Positions 27,252-36,902 are shown, counted from the stretch's first letter. The stretch is 64,000 bases of DNA from Haloterrigena gelatinilytica (GCF_013342145.1 NZ_JABUQZ010000001.1:3472001-3536000), one strand, 5' to 3'. Made by a program: numbers and translations. The notes: generated from the sequence alone by a model not told the origin.

Positions 27252-28421
27252 TCAGGCGTCGAATCGGTCGAGTCGGAACATGTCGATCGGGTGGTCGGTG
27301 TCGCCGTCGATCGCGAGGTCGGCGAGGATCTCGCCGATGACGCTGGCGAACTTGAAGCCGTGGCCCGAGAAGCCCGCGCCGACGACCACCTGCGGGTGCT
27401 CGGGGAGCGTATCGAGGATGAAGTGCTCGTCGGGCGAGTTGGTGAACATGCAGGTCGCGAGCCGCATCGTCGGCCCGGCGGCGTCGGTGAAGTAGTTCTC
27501 GGTGACTTCGCGGAGGAGCCGCTCGTCCTCGCGGTTCGGCTCCCTCTCGTAGTCGTCGGGATCGACCTCCTCGTCGCGGTGGTGGTACTTGCCGATCTTG
27601 AACCCCGGCACGTCGTAGATCGGCAGCCCGTAGAAGCGGCCTTCGGGGACCTCGAGGTTCCAGACCGGGAAGTTCTCGGGTTCGAACGTCGACGGCCGAT
27701 CGGGCTGGAACCAGCCGAGTACCTGCCGCTCGGGGACCGCGAGCCCCTCGAGTACGTCGGTAAACTTGTAGTTCCACGCCCCCGCGGCGAGCACCATGTT
27801 CTCGGCTTCGTAAGTCCCGCGATCGGTTTCGACGCGGACGCCCTCGTCCGCCGTCGGCTCCCACTCGAGGACGCGCTCGCGGGCGCGCACCTCGGCGCCC
27901 GCCGCCTGGGCCGTCTCGACGTGGCCGACGATCGCCTGTTCGGGAACCACGAACCCGCCGTCGGGCTGGTACAAGGCCTTGTACCCCTCGGGGAGGTCGT
28001 AGCCGGGGAACCGCTCGGCGACCGCCGCGCTCGTGAGGACCTCGTGGGGAATGTCGTGTTCCTCGCAGGAGCGCAACGAGCCCTCGAAGACGACGTTATC
28101 CGGAGGGCCGGCGTCGATCGATCCCGTCCGGTGGATCACGTCGCGGCCGGTCTCCTCCGCGAGGTCGTCCCAGAGCTCGTAGGCCCGTTCGACGAGCGGA
28201 ATGTAGGAGGGGTGCTCGTAGTAGGCGCGTCGAATGATCCGGGTGATCCCGTGGGAAGAGCCCATCGAATGGGGCACGTCGTAGCGTTCGAGGCCGAGCA
28301 CGTCGCAGCCGCGGTCGGCGAGGTGAGCGGCCGTCGCGCTGCCTATCCCGCCGACGCCGATCACGATAACGTCGTATCGGGTTCCTGTCGCGACCATACT
28401 ATCGGTCGGTTCGTCGGGCAT
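27252..28421 (-). CDS. solA: FAD-dependent amine oxidase, SolA/sarcosine oxidase type
   Basis: 389 residues of the DAO/MSOX family. The FAD-binding VIVIGVGGIGSATAAHLA lies at about residues 17-34, and RTGSI, YQPDGGFV and VVGAGFSGHGFKFA (near 350) match monomeric sarcosine and N-methyltryptophan oxidases. A covalent-FAD cysteine is possible at CMFTNSPDEHF (near 320). The reaction would be oxidative demethylation of an N-methyl amino acid to formaldehyde and hydrogen peroxide. A Bat-type regulator lies 175 nt upstream on the same strand. Start at the first ATG; MVATGTRYD eight codons later is an alternative. Confidence 0.85.
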   Translation of the reverse strand: MPDEPTDSMVATGTRYDVIVIGVGGIGSATAAHLADRGCDVLGLERYDVPHSMGSSHGITRIIRRAYYEHPSYIPLVERAYELWDDLAEETGRDVIHRTGSIDAGPPDNVVFEGSLRSCEEHDIPHEVLTSAAVAERFPGYDLPEGYKALYQPDGGFVVPEQAIVGHVETAQAAGAEVRARERVLEWEPTADEGVRVETDRGTYEAENMVLAAGAWNYKFTDVLEGLAVPERQVLGWFQPDRPSTFEPENFPVWNLEVPEGRFYGLPIYDVPGFKIGKYHHRDEEVDPDDYEREPNREDERLLREVTENYFTDAAGPTMRLATCMFTNSPDEHFILDTLPEHPQVVVGAGFSGHGFKFASVIGEILADLAIDGDTDHPIDMFRLDRFDA

Positions 28422-28596
28422 CCACTTGGTTGTTAGTTAATGTCACACACTTATTTTGAAGAATCGGGGTCGGCAACGAGAGTACCGACCGCTATCGCCG
28501 ACACCGTCGGCGGACGGGCCACAGTGTGAATCTCCCGCGATACGCTCGGGTTTCGGAAGCGGACGAGTTCGAGCACGTCGTCGACGCCCTCGCGAG

Positions 28597-29235
28597 TCAC
28601 TCCTCGCGGAGCGTCGACGCCACGAGTCGCCCGGTTCCGCGGCGGATGCGCCCGCTGACGGCCGTCGACGAGATGCCGAGCCGTTCGGCGAGTTCCTCGA
28701 GCGAGATTTCCCGCGGTTCCTCGAAGTAGCCCTCCTCGTGGGCGCGGACCAGCGCGGTGCGCTGTTCGTCGGTTACCTCCGGGAACGTCTCGCCGGTCCA
28801 CTCGTCGCGCCGAAACATCCGGCGCAGTTCGAACGAGATGTCCCGCGTCTCACAGCAGTCCCAGAGGTCGGCGAGCGCTTCCCGGTCGGGAAGCTGAACG
28901 CGGGTCGTCCAGCCCCGCCCGGTGGTCTCCGCGTTCAACAGCAGTCCGCCGAGTTCGGTCGTCAACGGCGAGATGAGGACGGCCTCATCGGGGTGCTGGA
29001 GCCGATAGATTCGCGCCGAACCGAGATTGTCCGCGAGCATCCAGTCCGTCACCGTGTGGTCTCGCTCGAGGGCGTCCTCGAACGCCTCGTCGGCGCCCTC
29101 GACGAGGTAGAAGAACAGTCCGGTCTCCGGGTCCGTCGTGGAGTGGGGGACGACCTCGATGGACGCGTCCGGACGGTCTCGGATCGTCGGTGTCAGCGCG
29201 AGATCCGGATGCGCGATATCGAGAATTGCGATCAT
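28597..29235 (-). CDS. Bacterio-opsin activator (Bat/HTH-10) family transcriptional regulator
   Basis: 212 residues. An N-terminal sensor-like domain is followed by a C-terminal HTH-10 helix-turn-helix (LTDEQRTALVRAHEEGYFEEP style, then SLEELAERLGISSTAVSGR, about residues 160-205), the standard layout of haloarchaeal Bat-like regulators. These bind upstream DNA to activate target genes. It lies on the same strand just upstream of the FAD oxidase gene and may regulate it; this is inferred from position. Start MIAILDIAHPDLAL at 29235. Confidence 0.85.
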   Translation of the reverse strand: MIAILDIAHPDLALTPTIRDRPDASIEVVPHSTTDPETGLFFYLVEGADEAFEDALERDHTVTDWMLADNLGSARIYRLQHPDEAVLISPLTTELGGLLLNAETTGRGWTTRVQLPDREALADLWDCCETRDISFELRRMFRRDEWTGETFPEVTDEQRTALVRAHEEGYFEEPREISLEELAERLGISSTAVSGRIRRGTGRLVASTLREE

Positions 29236-29551
29236 GCTCACGGTTCGTCACGGCGGCGACTGTTGTGCGGTATATTCGTTCCGAAACAACCACCTGTATG
29301 AGATATCGTCACCAGATTAGTTATTCTGATCCCGATATTAGTTGTCATTTGAGCACGTATTCCGGTTATAACTACTTAATTGTTGCTCCAGGTCCGAAAA
29401 GAGTGTGTGACCCGAACTACGTTCATCGCGGGTCCGTATGCGCGCGCTACGGTCGGGGAACGGTTCGATCGCGTTCGGACAGCGGCGCCGGCGGTGCCCG
29501 CCTGACTGCTGAAAGCCGAGTCACTTTCCCGGCCGCCGCGGTACGCCACGT
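29236..29551. other. Divergent intergenic region with AT-rich promoter stretch
   Basis: About 316 bp. The section 29300-29395 is AT-rich (TTAGTTATTCTGATCCC, TTATAACTACTTAATTG) and probably holds promoter elements for the divergent regulator and redoxin genes. No reading frame or RNA gene seen. Confidence 0.4.
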
Positions 29552-30088
29552 ATGACCGAATCTTCCCCCGAACTGACCTTCCCGAACGTCGGTCCCGGCC
29601 CGGATCCGCTCTCGCTGACCGACCTGACGGAGCCGGTCGCGCCCGCCGATCCGACGACGACCGACGGCGCCGAGCCGGCCCACGACGCGATCCTCCTGTT
29701 GCTCCACCGCGACCACCACGCCGGCCAGTGTCGCCGGCAGGTCCGGGCCGTCGCCGACCGCTACGAGGAGTTCCGCGACCGGGGCTGCCAGGTCGTCTCG
29801 GTCGTGCCCGAACCCCGGGACCGGGTCCGAGAGTGGCAGGAACGGTACGACCTGCCCTTCCCGCTCTGTGCGGATCCGGAGACGACCGCGGGCGAGGCCT
29901 TCGACCAGCCCGTTCGGCTCGGGCCGGTCGGTCGCCACTTCGACCTCGTCGGGCGGATGCCCGCCGCCGTCGTCCTCGATATCCGCGACCCCGCCGCCCT
30001 CGAGGTCGTCGCGACCTACCGCGGCCGGAGCAACATGGATCGGCCCGAAATCGACGAGTTGTTGGCCACCGTCGACCGACGGACCTGA
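29552..30088 (+). CDS. Peroxiredoxin/AhpC-TSA-like redoxin
   Basis: 178 residues with a thioredoxin-like fold. LLLLHRDHHAGQCRRQVRAV (about residues 50-69) places a cysteine near the peroxidatic position, and FPLCADPETTAGEAF (about 108-122) gives the strand typical of AhpC/TSA redoxins with a second cysteine. The usual PxxxTxxC loop is altered (HHAGQC), so a thiol reductase role is possible instead of peroxide reduction. The stop is 3 nt before the start of the acetyltransferase gene, indicating co-transcription. Confidence 0.75.
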   Translation: MTESSPELTFPNVGPGPDPLSLTDLTEPVAPADPTTTDGAEPAHDAILLLLHRDHHAGQCRRQVRAVADRYEEFRDRGCQVVSVVPEPRDRVREWQERYDLPFPLCADPETTAGEAFDQPVRLGPVGRHFDLVGRMPAAVVLDIRDPAALEVVATYRGRSNMDRPEIDELLATVDRRT

Positions 30089-30091
30089 CGA

Positions 30092-30556
30092 ATGGACGAC
30101 CCCGACGAGACGAGAGCGGACGCGTCCGACGAGGCGGTCGGGTACGTCCGCACCGCGACCGGCGACGACGCCCTCGAGGTCCGGCGCATCCTCGACGCGG
30201 CCATGCTCGAGCCGGGGGACGTCGAGAGCCGGATCGCGGAGGGGAACGTCCTGGTCGCCGGCGACGAGCGCGGCGGGACGGCGGGGACCGGGGAACGGAT
30301 CCTCGGGACGGTCGTGCTCGAACCTCTCGAGGAGCCGGGGGCGCACGTCTCGGCGATCGGCGTTCGTCGACGGCACCGCGGGCGGGGCATCGGCACGGCG
30401 TTGATCGACCGCGCCGTGGCGCGGGAGGGCCGGCTGACGGCGCGGTTCGACGACGGCGTTCGCCCGTTCTACGAGCGGCTCGGCTTTTCGATCGAACCGA
30501 TCGACGACCGGCGACACCGCGGCGTCAAATCCGGTCACGGGACGGACTTCGACTAA
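30092..30556 (+). CDS. GNAT family N-acetyltransferase
   Basis: 154 residues. The acetyl-CoA pyrophosphate loop VRRRHRGRGIGTALID (about residues 89-104) and the final FYERLGFSIEP (about 126-136) are typical of GNAT enzymes. The substrate is unknown. The start lies 3 nt after the redoxin stop, so the two genes are likely co-transcribed. Confidence 0.85.
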   Translation: MDDPDETRADASDEAVGYVRTATGDDALEVRRILDAAMLEPGDVESRIAEGNVLVAGDERGGTAGTGERILGTVVLEPLEEPGAHVSAIGVRRRHRGRGIGTALIDRAVAREGRLTARFDDGVRPFYERLGFSIEPIDDRRHRGVKSGHGTDFD

Positions 30557-30610
30557 ACCCGTCGCCTGCCAGCGGAGTTTTATCCGAGAGAACGTGGTAG
30601 CCACCGCCGC

Positions 30611-30973
30611 ATGGCAATCAAAGGGTTACTCAGCGGCAATCCGTCGCGAAACGCCAAACTCTACATCGGGATCGGTCTCATCTCGCTGGTCAAGGCGGTC
30701 GCGGTCCGCAACGACCGAAACCGGTTCCGCAGGGAACTGACCGACGCCGCCATGTTCATCGGCGTCGGCCTCGCGTTGCGACAGTACAGCACGCTCAAAG
30801 CGGAGAAGCGTCGGGAGATCGAATCGCAGGTCCCCGACTGGGCGATCGATCTCGCGACCTCCGAACAGGCCCAGCGGGGCGTCCGCAGCCTCGCGAAGCA
30901 GCGACTGGGACGCCAGCCCGAGCCGGAGCCGAGCCTGAAGGATCGGGCTCAGCGAATGCTCTCGAGTCGCTGA
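30611..30973 (+). CDS. Conserved haloarchaeal protein with a hydrophobic N-terminal half
   Basis: 120 residues. Two weak hydrophobic stretches (LYIGIGLISLVKAV near 17-30 and AAMFIGVGLALRQY near 46-59) suggest membrane association; the basic C-terminal half (SLKDRAQRMLSSR) is soluble. No family is recognised. A TTTTAT box about 30 nt before the ATG fits its own leaderless promoter. Confidence 0.65.
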   Translation: MAIKGLLSGNPSRNAKLYIGIGLISLVKAVAVRNDRNRFRRELTDAAMFIGVGLALRQYSTLKAEKRREIESQVPDWAIDLATSEQAQRGVRSLAKQRLGRQPEPEPSLKDRAQRMLSSR

Positions 30974-31156
30974 TCTCGGGGTTCAGCGGGCGTCTCGGGC
31001 GGTCGCTCGGGTTCTTCACACGGGTCTGAAACTGGGTCGGGTCGTTCGCTACGTACGTGTGCTTATCGACCACGAGACTCCTCCTTAGTTATAACATCTT
31101 ATGTTAGACGTATGGGGTACACGGCGGATACATCGATTCTGAACACCGGGTGAACG

Positions 31157-32257
31157 TCATCGGCTGTGGGTTTCGATGTGCCGACCGACCCGCTCGAGAC
31201 CCGCCTCGAGCTCGTCGGTGTGGAGACCGAACCCTATTCGGAACCGGTTCGGATAGCCGAAGACATCGCCGGGTGCGAGGACGACGCTCTCGGCCTCGAA
31301 CAGCGATCGACAGAACTCCGTTCCGTTCTCGAAGCCGTCGGGGATCGTCGGAAAGCCGTTGACGCCAGTCGGTTCGTACCACTCGAGATCGTAGCGTTCG
31401 ACGAACTCGGCGACGCGGTCTCGGTTCGACTTCGCGTGGGCACGGTTCGCCTCGAGAATATCGGCCTCCCGCTCGCCGAGCGCCTGTCGAGCGATGTGTT
31501 GCCCGATTATCGGCGGCGAAATCGTCGTGTAGTCTTTCCATTTCCGCACCGTGTCGGCGAGTTCCCCGTCTGCGACAACCCAGCCGAGACGCGCGCCGGC
31601 AAGACCGTACGACTTCGAGACGCCAGCGGTCGAAATCGCTCGCTGCCCGAGCGACGCGGCCGGGGCGTGCGGGTCGTCGGCCAGCATTCGGTACACCTCG
31701 TCGATGAGGAGGTACGCGTCGTTCTCCGCCGCGAGGTCGTACAGCGCTCGCATCGTCTCCGGTCCGAGGTACTTGCCCGTCGGGTTGCTCGGGTTCGTGA
31801 GGACGACGACCCGAGTCTCTGGACGCATCGCCTCCGCGACGGCATCGACGGAAAGCTCCCATTCCGGGGGTTCGGTTCGGACTTCGGTCACGTCGCCGAT
31901 AGCGGCGGGCACGCTCGCGAGTGACTGATAGGTCGGTGAGACGACGACGCTGTGATCCCCCTCGTTCAGGAGCGCCATGAACGTGAGGTAGTCGGCCTCC
32001 TGTGTTCCACACGTGAGAACCACCTCTTCGGGGTCGCGTTCGTAGCGCTCGGCAATCGCAGCGCGGAACTCTGGAGCTCCATCGGTCGGAATGACGTAGC
32101 CGAGTTCACCCGCGTCGAGATCGAACCGGTCGGCGGGAAGACTTCGGACGCCGCTTTCAGCGAGCATCAGGTCAGCGTCCGGTTCGTATTCGTCGAGCCA
32201 CCGTTCCAGTTCGAAAGGGGGCAACTCCATATTCGGGTATTCTCGGAGACAGATCAT
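31157..32257 (-). CDS. Class I/II pyridoxal-phosphate aminotransferase
   Basis: 366 residues, aspartate-aminotransferase fold type I. LTNPSNPTGKYL (about 153-164) and LIDEVY (about 184-189) form the cofactor pocket. The Schiff-base lysine is in GVSKSYGLAGARLGW (near 215). RFRIGFG near the C-terminus carries the substrate carboxylate Arg. It lies 118 nt downstream of tryptophanase on the same strand, so an aromatic amino-acid substrate (transamination next to Trp breakdown) is plausible but unproven. MELPPFELERW nine codons later is an alternative start. Confidence 0.85.
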   Translation of the reverse strand: MICLREYPNMELPPFELERWLDEYEPDADLMLAESGVRSLPADRFDLDAGELGYVIPTDGAPEFRAAIAERYERDPEEVVLTCGTQEADYLTFMALLNEGDHSVVVSPTYQSLASVPAAIGDVTEVRTEPPEWELSVDAVAEAMRPETRVVVLTNPSNPTGKYLGPETMRALYDLAAENDAYLLIDEVYRMLADDPHAPAASLGQRAISTAGVSKSYGLAGARLGWVVADGELADTVRKWKDYTTISPPIIGQHIARQALGEREADILEANRAHAKSNRDRVAEFVERYDLEWYEPTGVNGFPTIPDGFENGTEFCRSLFEAESVVLAPGDVFGYPNRFRIGFGLHTDELEAGLERVGRHIETHSR

Positions 32258-32375
32258 ATGCCCTCCGTATTCAGCGGATCAATCTTGACAACGTCAAAGG
32301 AGCAGAGTCCTGCCCCCGGTAACTGTATCACTGAACGGGGCTTTACGGACTGTTCCGGGTACCGATGCCGTATTC

Positions 32376-33728
32376 CTACTGTGAGGCCGAAACCGGCTCG
32401 AGGTCGGCCGTGAAGTGACGTAACTCTCGGTTGTCGGGTTCGGACGTGATCTCGAGCCCGGCGACCGACTCGCGCTTCTCGATGACCGTCGCGGCGGTCT
32501 CCGCGACGTGTTCGAAGTGTTCGGTGTGATAGGTGCGACGCGGTACCGCGAGGCGGACCAGTTCCGGCCGGTCCGTATCGGGGAACGCGAAGCTCCCGAG
32601 TTCGACCCCGCGGACGCCGCCTTCTCGGTACAGTTCGCAGACCAGCGCCTGGCCCGGGAACTCGTCGGAATCGAGGTGGGGAAGCGCCGCGCCCGCGTCG
32701 AGGTAGACGGCGTGGCCCCCCGGCGGCGTGTAGATCGGCACGCCGGCGTCCGCGAGTAGGTCCGCGAACGCGCGGACGCCGTCGAGGCGGTCGGCGACGT
32801 AGGCCTCCTCGACGGCCTCGCGGAGGCCGACTGCCAGCGCGGCCACGTCCCGTCCGGACATCCCGCCGTACGTGGGAAAGCCCTCGTAGAGGATCGCGCG
32901 CTGCTTGCACCGCTCGAACAGCGCCTCGTCGTCGGTCGCGACGAAGCCGCCGGCGTTGGCCAGCCCGTCCTTCTTGCCGCTCATGACGATCGCGTCGGCG
33001 TATCCGAGCTGCTCGCGGGCGATCTCGTCGATGTCGGCCCCGTCGAACTCGTCCTCGCGGCGCCGGACGAAGCCGGCGTTCTCGGCGAACCGGCAGGCGT
33101 CGATGACGAAGGTCGCATCGATCTGGGAGGCGAAGTCCCGAACCCGTCGCGTGTTCTCGACGGAGACCGGCTGACCCGCCGTCGAATTGTTCGTGATCGT
33201 TAGAATTACCAGCGGCACGCGCTCGGCGCCCACCTCGTCGACGACCGACCGGGCGCGCTCGAGCGAGAAGTTCCCCTTGAACGGCTCGTCCGACTCGAGG
33301 TCGCGCGCTCCCTCGACGGGGCAGTCGACCGGGTCGGCGCCCTGGTTCGCGACGTGGGCCCGCGTCGTGTCGAAGTGGGTGTTGTTGAGCGCGACGTCGC
33401 CCTCCGAGAGCAGCGTTCCGTAGAGGACGTTCTCCGCGCCCCGCCCCTGGTGGGTCGGGACGACGCGCGAGAAGCCCATCACGTCCCGGACGGCGGACTC
33501 GAGGTCGTCGAAGCTGCGCGAGCCGGCGTAGGACTCGTCGCCGCGCATGACGGCCGCCCACTGAGCGTCGCTCATCGCACCGGTGCCGCTGTCGGTCAGG
33601 AGGTCGACGAAGACGTCCTCGGCGTCGAGATTGAAGACGTTGTACCCCGCCTCGGACAGCGCTCGTTCGCGCCGGTCTCGAGAGGGGAGGTGGATCCGTT
33701 CTGCGACTTTCGTCTTGTACGCGACCAT
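32376..33728 (-). CDS. tnaA: Tryptophanase
   Basis: 450 residues, beta-eliminating lyase family (fold type I). It cleaves L-tryptophan to indole, pyruvate and ammonia with pyridoxal phosphate. The lysine motif MSGKKDGLANAGG (near 250), the N-terminal THQGRGAENVL (about 92-102) and VPRRTYHTEHFEH near the C-terminus are typical. A downstream aminotransferase on the same strand may share its function. Tryptophanase occurs in several haloarchaea. The Trp/Tyr distinction (versus tyrosine phenol-lyase) rests on overall similarity only. Confidence 0.9.
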   Translation of the reverse strand: MVAYKTKVAERIHLPSRDRRERALSEAGYNVFNLDAEDVFVDLLTDSGTGAMSDAQWAAVMRGDESYAGSRSFDDLESAVRDVMGFSRVVPTHQGRGAENVLYGTLLSEGDVALNNTHFDTTRAHVANQGADPVDCPVEGARDLESDEPFKGNFSLERARSVVDEVGAERVPLVILTITNNSTAGQPVSVENTRRVRDFASQIDATFVIDACRFAENAGFVRRREDEFDGADIDEIAREQLGYADAIVMSGKKDGLANAGGFVATDDEALFERCKQRAILYEGFPTYGGMSGRDVAALAVGLREAVEEAYVADRLDGVRAFADLLADAGVPIYTPPGGHAVYLDAGAALPHLDSDEFPGQALVCELYREGGVRGVELGSFAFPDTDRPELVRLAVPRRTYHTEHFEHVAETAATVIEKRESVAGLEITSEPDNRELRHFTADLEPVSASQ

Positions 33729-33930
33729 ACCTCCACGACGCCGTCGCGCGTGTTCAGTCTAGCTGAGAGTTCGTGTTCATCGATGGGTCGAACCGTTCGT
33801 TCCGGACCGAATCGGCGCATCGACGGGCGAACGTCGCGACGTCCCCTCGCGACCGACTTCGACTTGCCCGTGACTAGCCTCAATTCGCCCGCGATCGACC
33901 GACGTCGGCGTCTCCGAGGGGGATTCCGGA

Positions 33931-34647
33931 TCAGCACTCGTCCGCGTCGGCACAGCCGAAGACGTCGCTCTCGACTCGCGTCGTCGTCGGCTCGGGACCG
34001 ACGAGTTCCAGCCCGTTCGTCGCCCGTGAGACGGTGAGCGTCCGGTCGGGACTCGAGTCGTCGCGTCGAGCGTCCGTCACCGGTCCGCCGTCGCCCGCGT
34101 TCCCCTCAGCCGATTCGTCGGCATCGGTCGGCGCTTCGGCCTCGGTTATCACTCCGGACTCGAGCGGCGCGTCGCCCGCATCATCGGCGGACGTCTCGTC
34201 GGACCCGAACACGCGCTCGGCGACGGCGTTGAGTTCGGCGGCCGTCGACTCGACGAGTCCCTCGTCCTCGCGACTGGTAACCGACGGAGTACCGACGAAA
34301 GCCGCCTCGAACTCCTCGAATTCGGGCGGAGATTCCTCGTCGGTCGACTCGCCCGGCGCGTCGGTTACGCCGTCGTCCCGTTCTTCGAGCGCTCGAGCCT
34401 CGGCGGCCTGACCCTCGAGGTCGGCGAACAGTTCGGCGGCCGTCGTGTCATCGACATCGTCGTCGGACTGCGTCTGACTGCTCGAGGCGCGTAGCGCCTC
34501 GCTGATTTCGTCGTCGGTGGTGGGATCGTGTGCGCCGCCGTCGGCGACGAGTTCCTCGGGCGAGTCCACGCCGAACTCGGCCAGCACCGCGTCGGGATCG
34601 GGGTCGATATCTTCGAACGCCTCCGCGTCCGTCTGCTCCGTGCTCAT
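33931..34647 (-). CDS. Very acidic, low-complexity protein of unknown function
   Basis: 238 residues, nearly all Asp, Glu, Ala, Ser and Thr, probably disordered. The N-terminus (MSTEQTDAEAFEDIDPDPDAV, then LAEFGVDSPEELV) and a C-terminal block (NGLELVGPEPTTTRVESD, FGCADADEC with two Cys) are the only patterned parts. There is no signal or membrane segment. Start at 34647 follows a purine-rich stretch; an ATG 24 nt upstream is less likely. The coding assignment is supported by sustained codon bias. Confidence 0.6.
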   Translation of the reverse strand: MSTEQTDAEAFEDIDPDPDAVLAEFGVDSPEELVADGGAHDPTTDDEISEALRASSSQTQSDDDVDDTTAAELFADLEGQAAEARALEERDDGVTDAPGESTDEESPPEFEEFEAAFVGTPSVTSREDEGLVESTAAELNAVAERVFGSDETSADDAGDAPLESGVITEAEAPTDADESAEGNAGDGGPVTDARRDDSSPDRTLTVSRATNGLELVGPEPTTTRVESDVFGCADADEC

Positions 34648-34803
34648 GGCAGTGACTCCCGTCCCATCCACCTTCGTTACGACCCCGTTACCGAGATTTC
34701 GAGCGGCTAATCGACGACTAAAATACTGTCTCGATCGCGAGAACGTCGCCGCAAAATCGACTGACGGAATCGGTTCGACCCCGACTCGAGGCGCTCGCGG
34801 CGT

Positions 34804-35982
34804 CTAGAAGAGGTCCTGGGTCAGCTCGAGGGTCTCCTCGCGGTCGTCCCAGTCGACGAACAGCGCGACGCTGGTCGCGCTGGTGATGATGTCGTTGAGG
34901 TGGATCCGCGCCTCGGTGAGCGGGTTGACGATCTCGCTGATGATCCCCGGCTGGTTGGGGAGTTCGCCGCCGGTGACGCGGACGACCGCGACCGGTGAGT
35001 CGACGGTGACGGAGGAGAGTTCGTCGCGGGCGATGACCTCGCGGTGGAGGATGTTCTCGGCGCGTTCGGCCTCCTCCTCGTCGATGTAGAAGGTGACGGT
35101 GTCCATTCCGCTGGCGACGGCGTCGACGTTGATGTCGCTCTCGGCCAGCGCCTCCGAGAGGTGGTTGAAGATGCCCGGTTCGTTCCGGATCGCGCGGCCG
35201 GCGATGGTCAGGCAGGCCAGCGGTCGCTCGCGCAGGTCGACGAGGTTCTTGAACTCGCCCTCGATGCTCGTCCCGCCGGAGAGCAGGTCGCCGTGCTGGT
35301 AGTGGACGACGCGGACGTCGAGTTCGCCGTCCTTGTAGGAGAGCGCGGAGGGGGCGACGACTTCGGCCCCGCGGAACGAGAGGTTCCGCAGTTCGTCGAC
35401 CGAAATCTCGCCGACGTTCCGGGCCCCTTCGACGACGTGGGGGTCGCCGGTCATGACGCCCTCGACGTCGGTGACGATGACGACCTCGTCGGCGTCCATG
35501 TACTTGCCCATCATGACCGCCGTGGTGTCGCTGCCGCCCCGGCCAAGCGTCGTGATCGAGCCGTCGGGCCCCTCGGCGAGGAAGCCGGTGATGACGGGAA
35601 CCGTCGCGTCCATCTCGTCGGCGACCTCGAGGGCGCGCTGTTTCGTCTCCTCGACGTTGACCTCGCCGTACTCGTCGGTGACGACCGGCCAGTCGTCGCT
35701 GCCGGGCTCCAGGAAGGTCGCGTCGATACCGCGGGCGGAGAGCGCGGCCTTGAGCATCCGCACCGAGGTTCGCTCGCCCATGCTGACGATCTGGGCGCGG
35801 TCCTCCTCGTCGGTCTCGAACGTGATCTCGTCGAGCAGGTCGTCGGTAGTCGACCCCATCGCGCTGGCGACGACGGCGATCTCGTGGCCGTCCTCGACGG
35901 CGGCGGCGACCGAGTCGGCGGCGCGGTTGATCCGGTCCCCGCTGCCGAGGCTCGTTCCGCCGAACTTGGCGACTACGCGCAT
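34804..35982 (-). CDS. lysC: Aspartate kinase
   Basis: 392 residues. First step of lysine, threonine and methionine synthesis: phosphorylation of L-aspartate. KFGGTSLGSGDRI (residues 5-17) is the ATP/aspartate signature, and LGRGGSDTTAVMMG (near 160) the second active-site segment. Two C-terminal ACT domains (about 260-390; CLTIAGRAIRNEPGI and VRVTGGELPNQPGII) imply feedback control by an end-product amino acid. The start MRVVAKFGG is chosen because the fold begins there. A GNAT-like gene is divergent at 36209. Confidence 0.95.
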   Translation of the reverse strand: MRVVAKFGGTSLGSGDRINRAADSVAAAVEDGHEIAVVASAMGSTTDDLLDEITFETDEEDRAQIVSMGERTSVRMLKAALSARGIDATFLEPGSDDWPVVTDEYGEVNVEETKQRALEVADEMDATVPVITGFLAEGPDGSITTLGRGGSDTTAVMMGKYMDADEVVIVTDVEGVMTGDPHVVEGARNVGEISVDELRNLSFRGAEVVAPSALSYKDGELDVRVVHYQHGDLLSGGTSIEGEFKNLVDLRERPLACLTIAGRAIRNEPGIFNHLSEALAESDINVDAVASGMDTVTFYIDEEEAERAENILHREVIARDELSSVTVDSPVAVVRVTGGELPNQPGIISEIVNPLTEARIHLNDIITSATSVALFVDWDDREETLELTQDLF

Positions 35983-36176
35983 GCTGACACCTCGTCCGCG
36001 GCTCGCGTGACGATAACTTCGCTCATATGGCACACCGTTACCAGAGCGGGCAGATAACTGTGTCCCATCGCCCGCGTTTTTACCGCGAGCGATCGACCGT
36101 CCACATGTCAGCGCCGACGAGAGTCCCCGACGGCGGCCGGTCACAGCGGGTCACCGCCCCGCCGTCGCAGCCGGGA

Positions 36177-36185
36177 TTTATATTT
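36177..36185 (+). promoter_or_regulatory. TATA box of the GNAT-like gene
   Basis: TTTATATTT ends 23 nt before the ATG at 36209, the spacing for a leaderless transcript. It lies in the divergent region shared with lysC. Confidence 0.55.
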
Positions 36186-36208
36186 GTGGGTGGCATTACC
36201 ACACGTTG

Positions 36209-36646
36209 ATGAACGTACGGGACGCACTCGAGGCCGACGCGGACGCGCTGGCGTCGATCGCCGACTCGCCGACCGACGTGATGCGGAATCTGGTTCACGA
36301 CCGAACCGTCCGCGTCGCCGAGGACGGCACGCACGACCCCAACGCCGACGTGTCGGACTCGCAGTTCGACGGCTCCGATCCGGAGGACCTGCTGGGATTC
36401 ATCAGTTTCGACGCCCGCGAGGACACCGTTCACGTCACCCAACTCGACGGCACGAGCGAGGCGTGCAAGCAACTCCTCGGCGAACCGGTTCGCTTCGCGA
36501 AACGAGAATCGATGGCCGTCGAACTCCTGGTTTCGCCCGACTCGGAGACCATCGAAGACGCCGCCGAGGAGCTCGGGTTCGAACGGCGCGGGCGCGGCCC
36601 GCGATTCGACGGCGCGCCGACGACCCGGTTCCGACTCGAGCCCTAG
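36209..36646 (+). CDS. GNAT-like protein, conserved in haloarchaea
   Basis: 145 residues. MNVRDALEADADALASIAD is the usual start of a GNAT domain, and LGFISFDAREDTVHVTQLDG matches the central strands. The pyrophosphate loop RxxGxG/A is not evident, so acetyl-CoA binding is uncertain. The leaderless TATA supports the ATG at 36209. Divergent from lysC. Confidence 0.7.
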   Translation: MNVRDALEADADALASIADSPTDVMRNLVHDRTVRVAEDGTHDPNADVSDSQFDGSDPEDLLGFISFDAREDTVHVTQLDGTSEACKQLLGEPVRFAKRESMAVELLVSPDSETIEDAAEELGFERRGRGPRFDGAPTTRFRLEP

Positions 36647-36902
36647 CGTCGACGGCTACCGGACGCAGGCTCGCGTTGCGAACCAAGTCTGAGGCGCGAG
36701 CGACGGCGATTGGACGCGCCGTCGCGCCAGCCGAAGCGACTCGAATTTCGTTGTGTCAGTCACTGCGACGCTCACGTCCAGTGGAAACAGCAGCTAGTAC
36801 GTTCCGAGACCCGTCTCTTTTGCGCGCCGCACGAAACTGAGACGGGGATCGAACGACAGCCGGTGAAATCGGAGAGCGACGCTCGAGTCCGTCCGACGGC
36901 GC

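Noticed and set aside
25432-27864. Long minus-strand frame across the bactofilin and samp2 genes
   Set aside because: It is Arg-rich, has no domain or start signal, and covers three real genes. A CAVCGAC stretch near 27045 tempted me as a zinc motif, but the frame continues as random sequence on both sides.
36647-36902. Small gene between the GNAT-like gene and the ABC permease
   Set aside because: No frame with a start signal and haloarchaeal codon bias; treated as intergenic.
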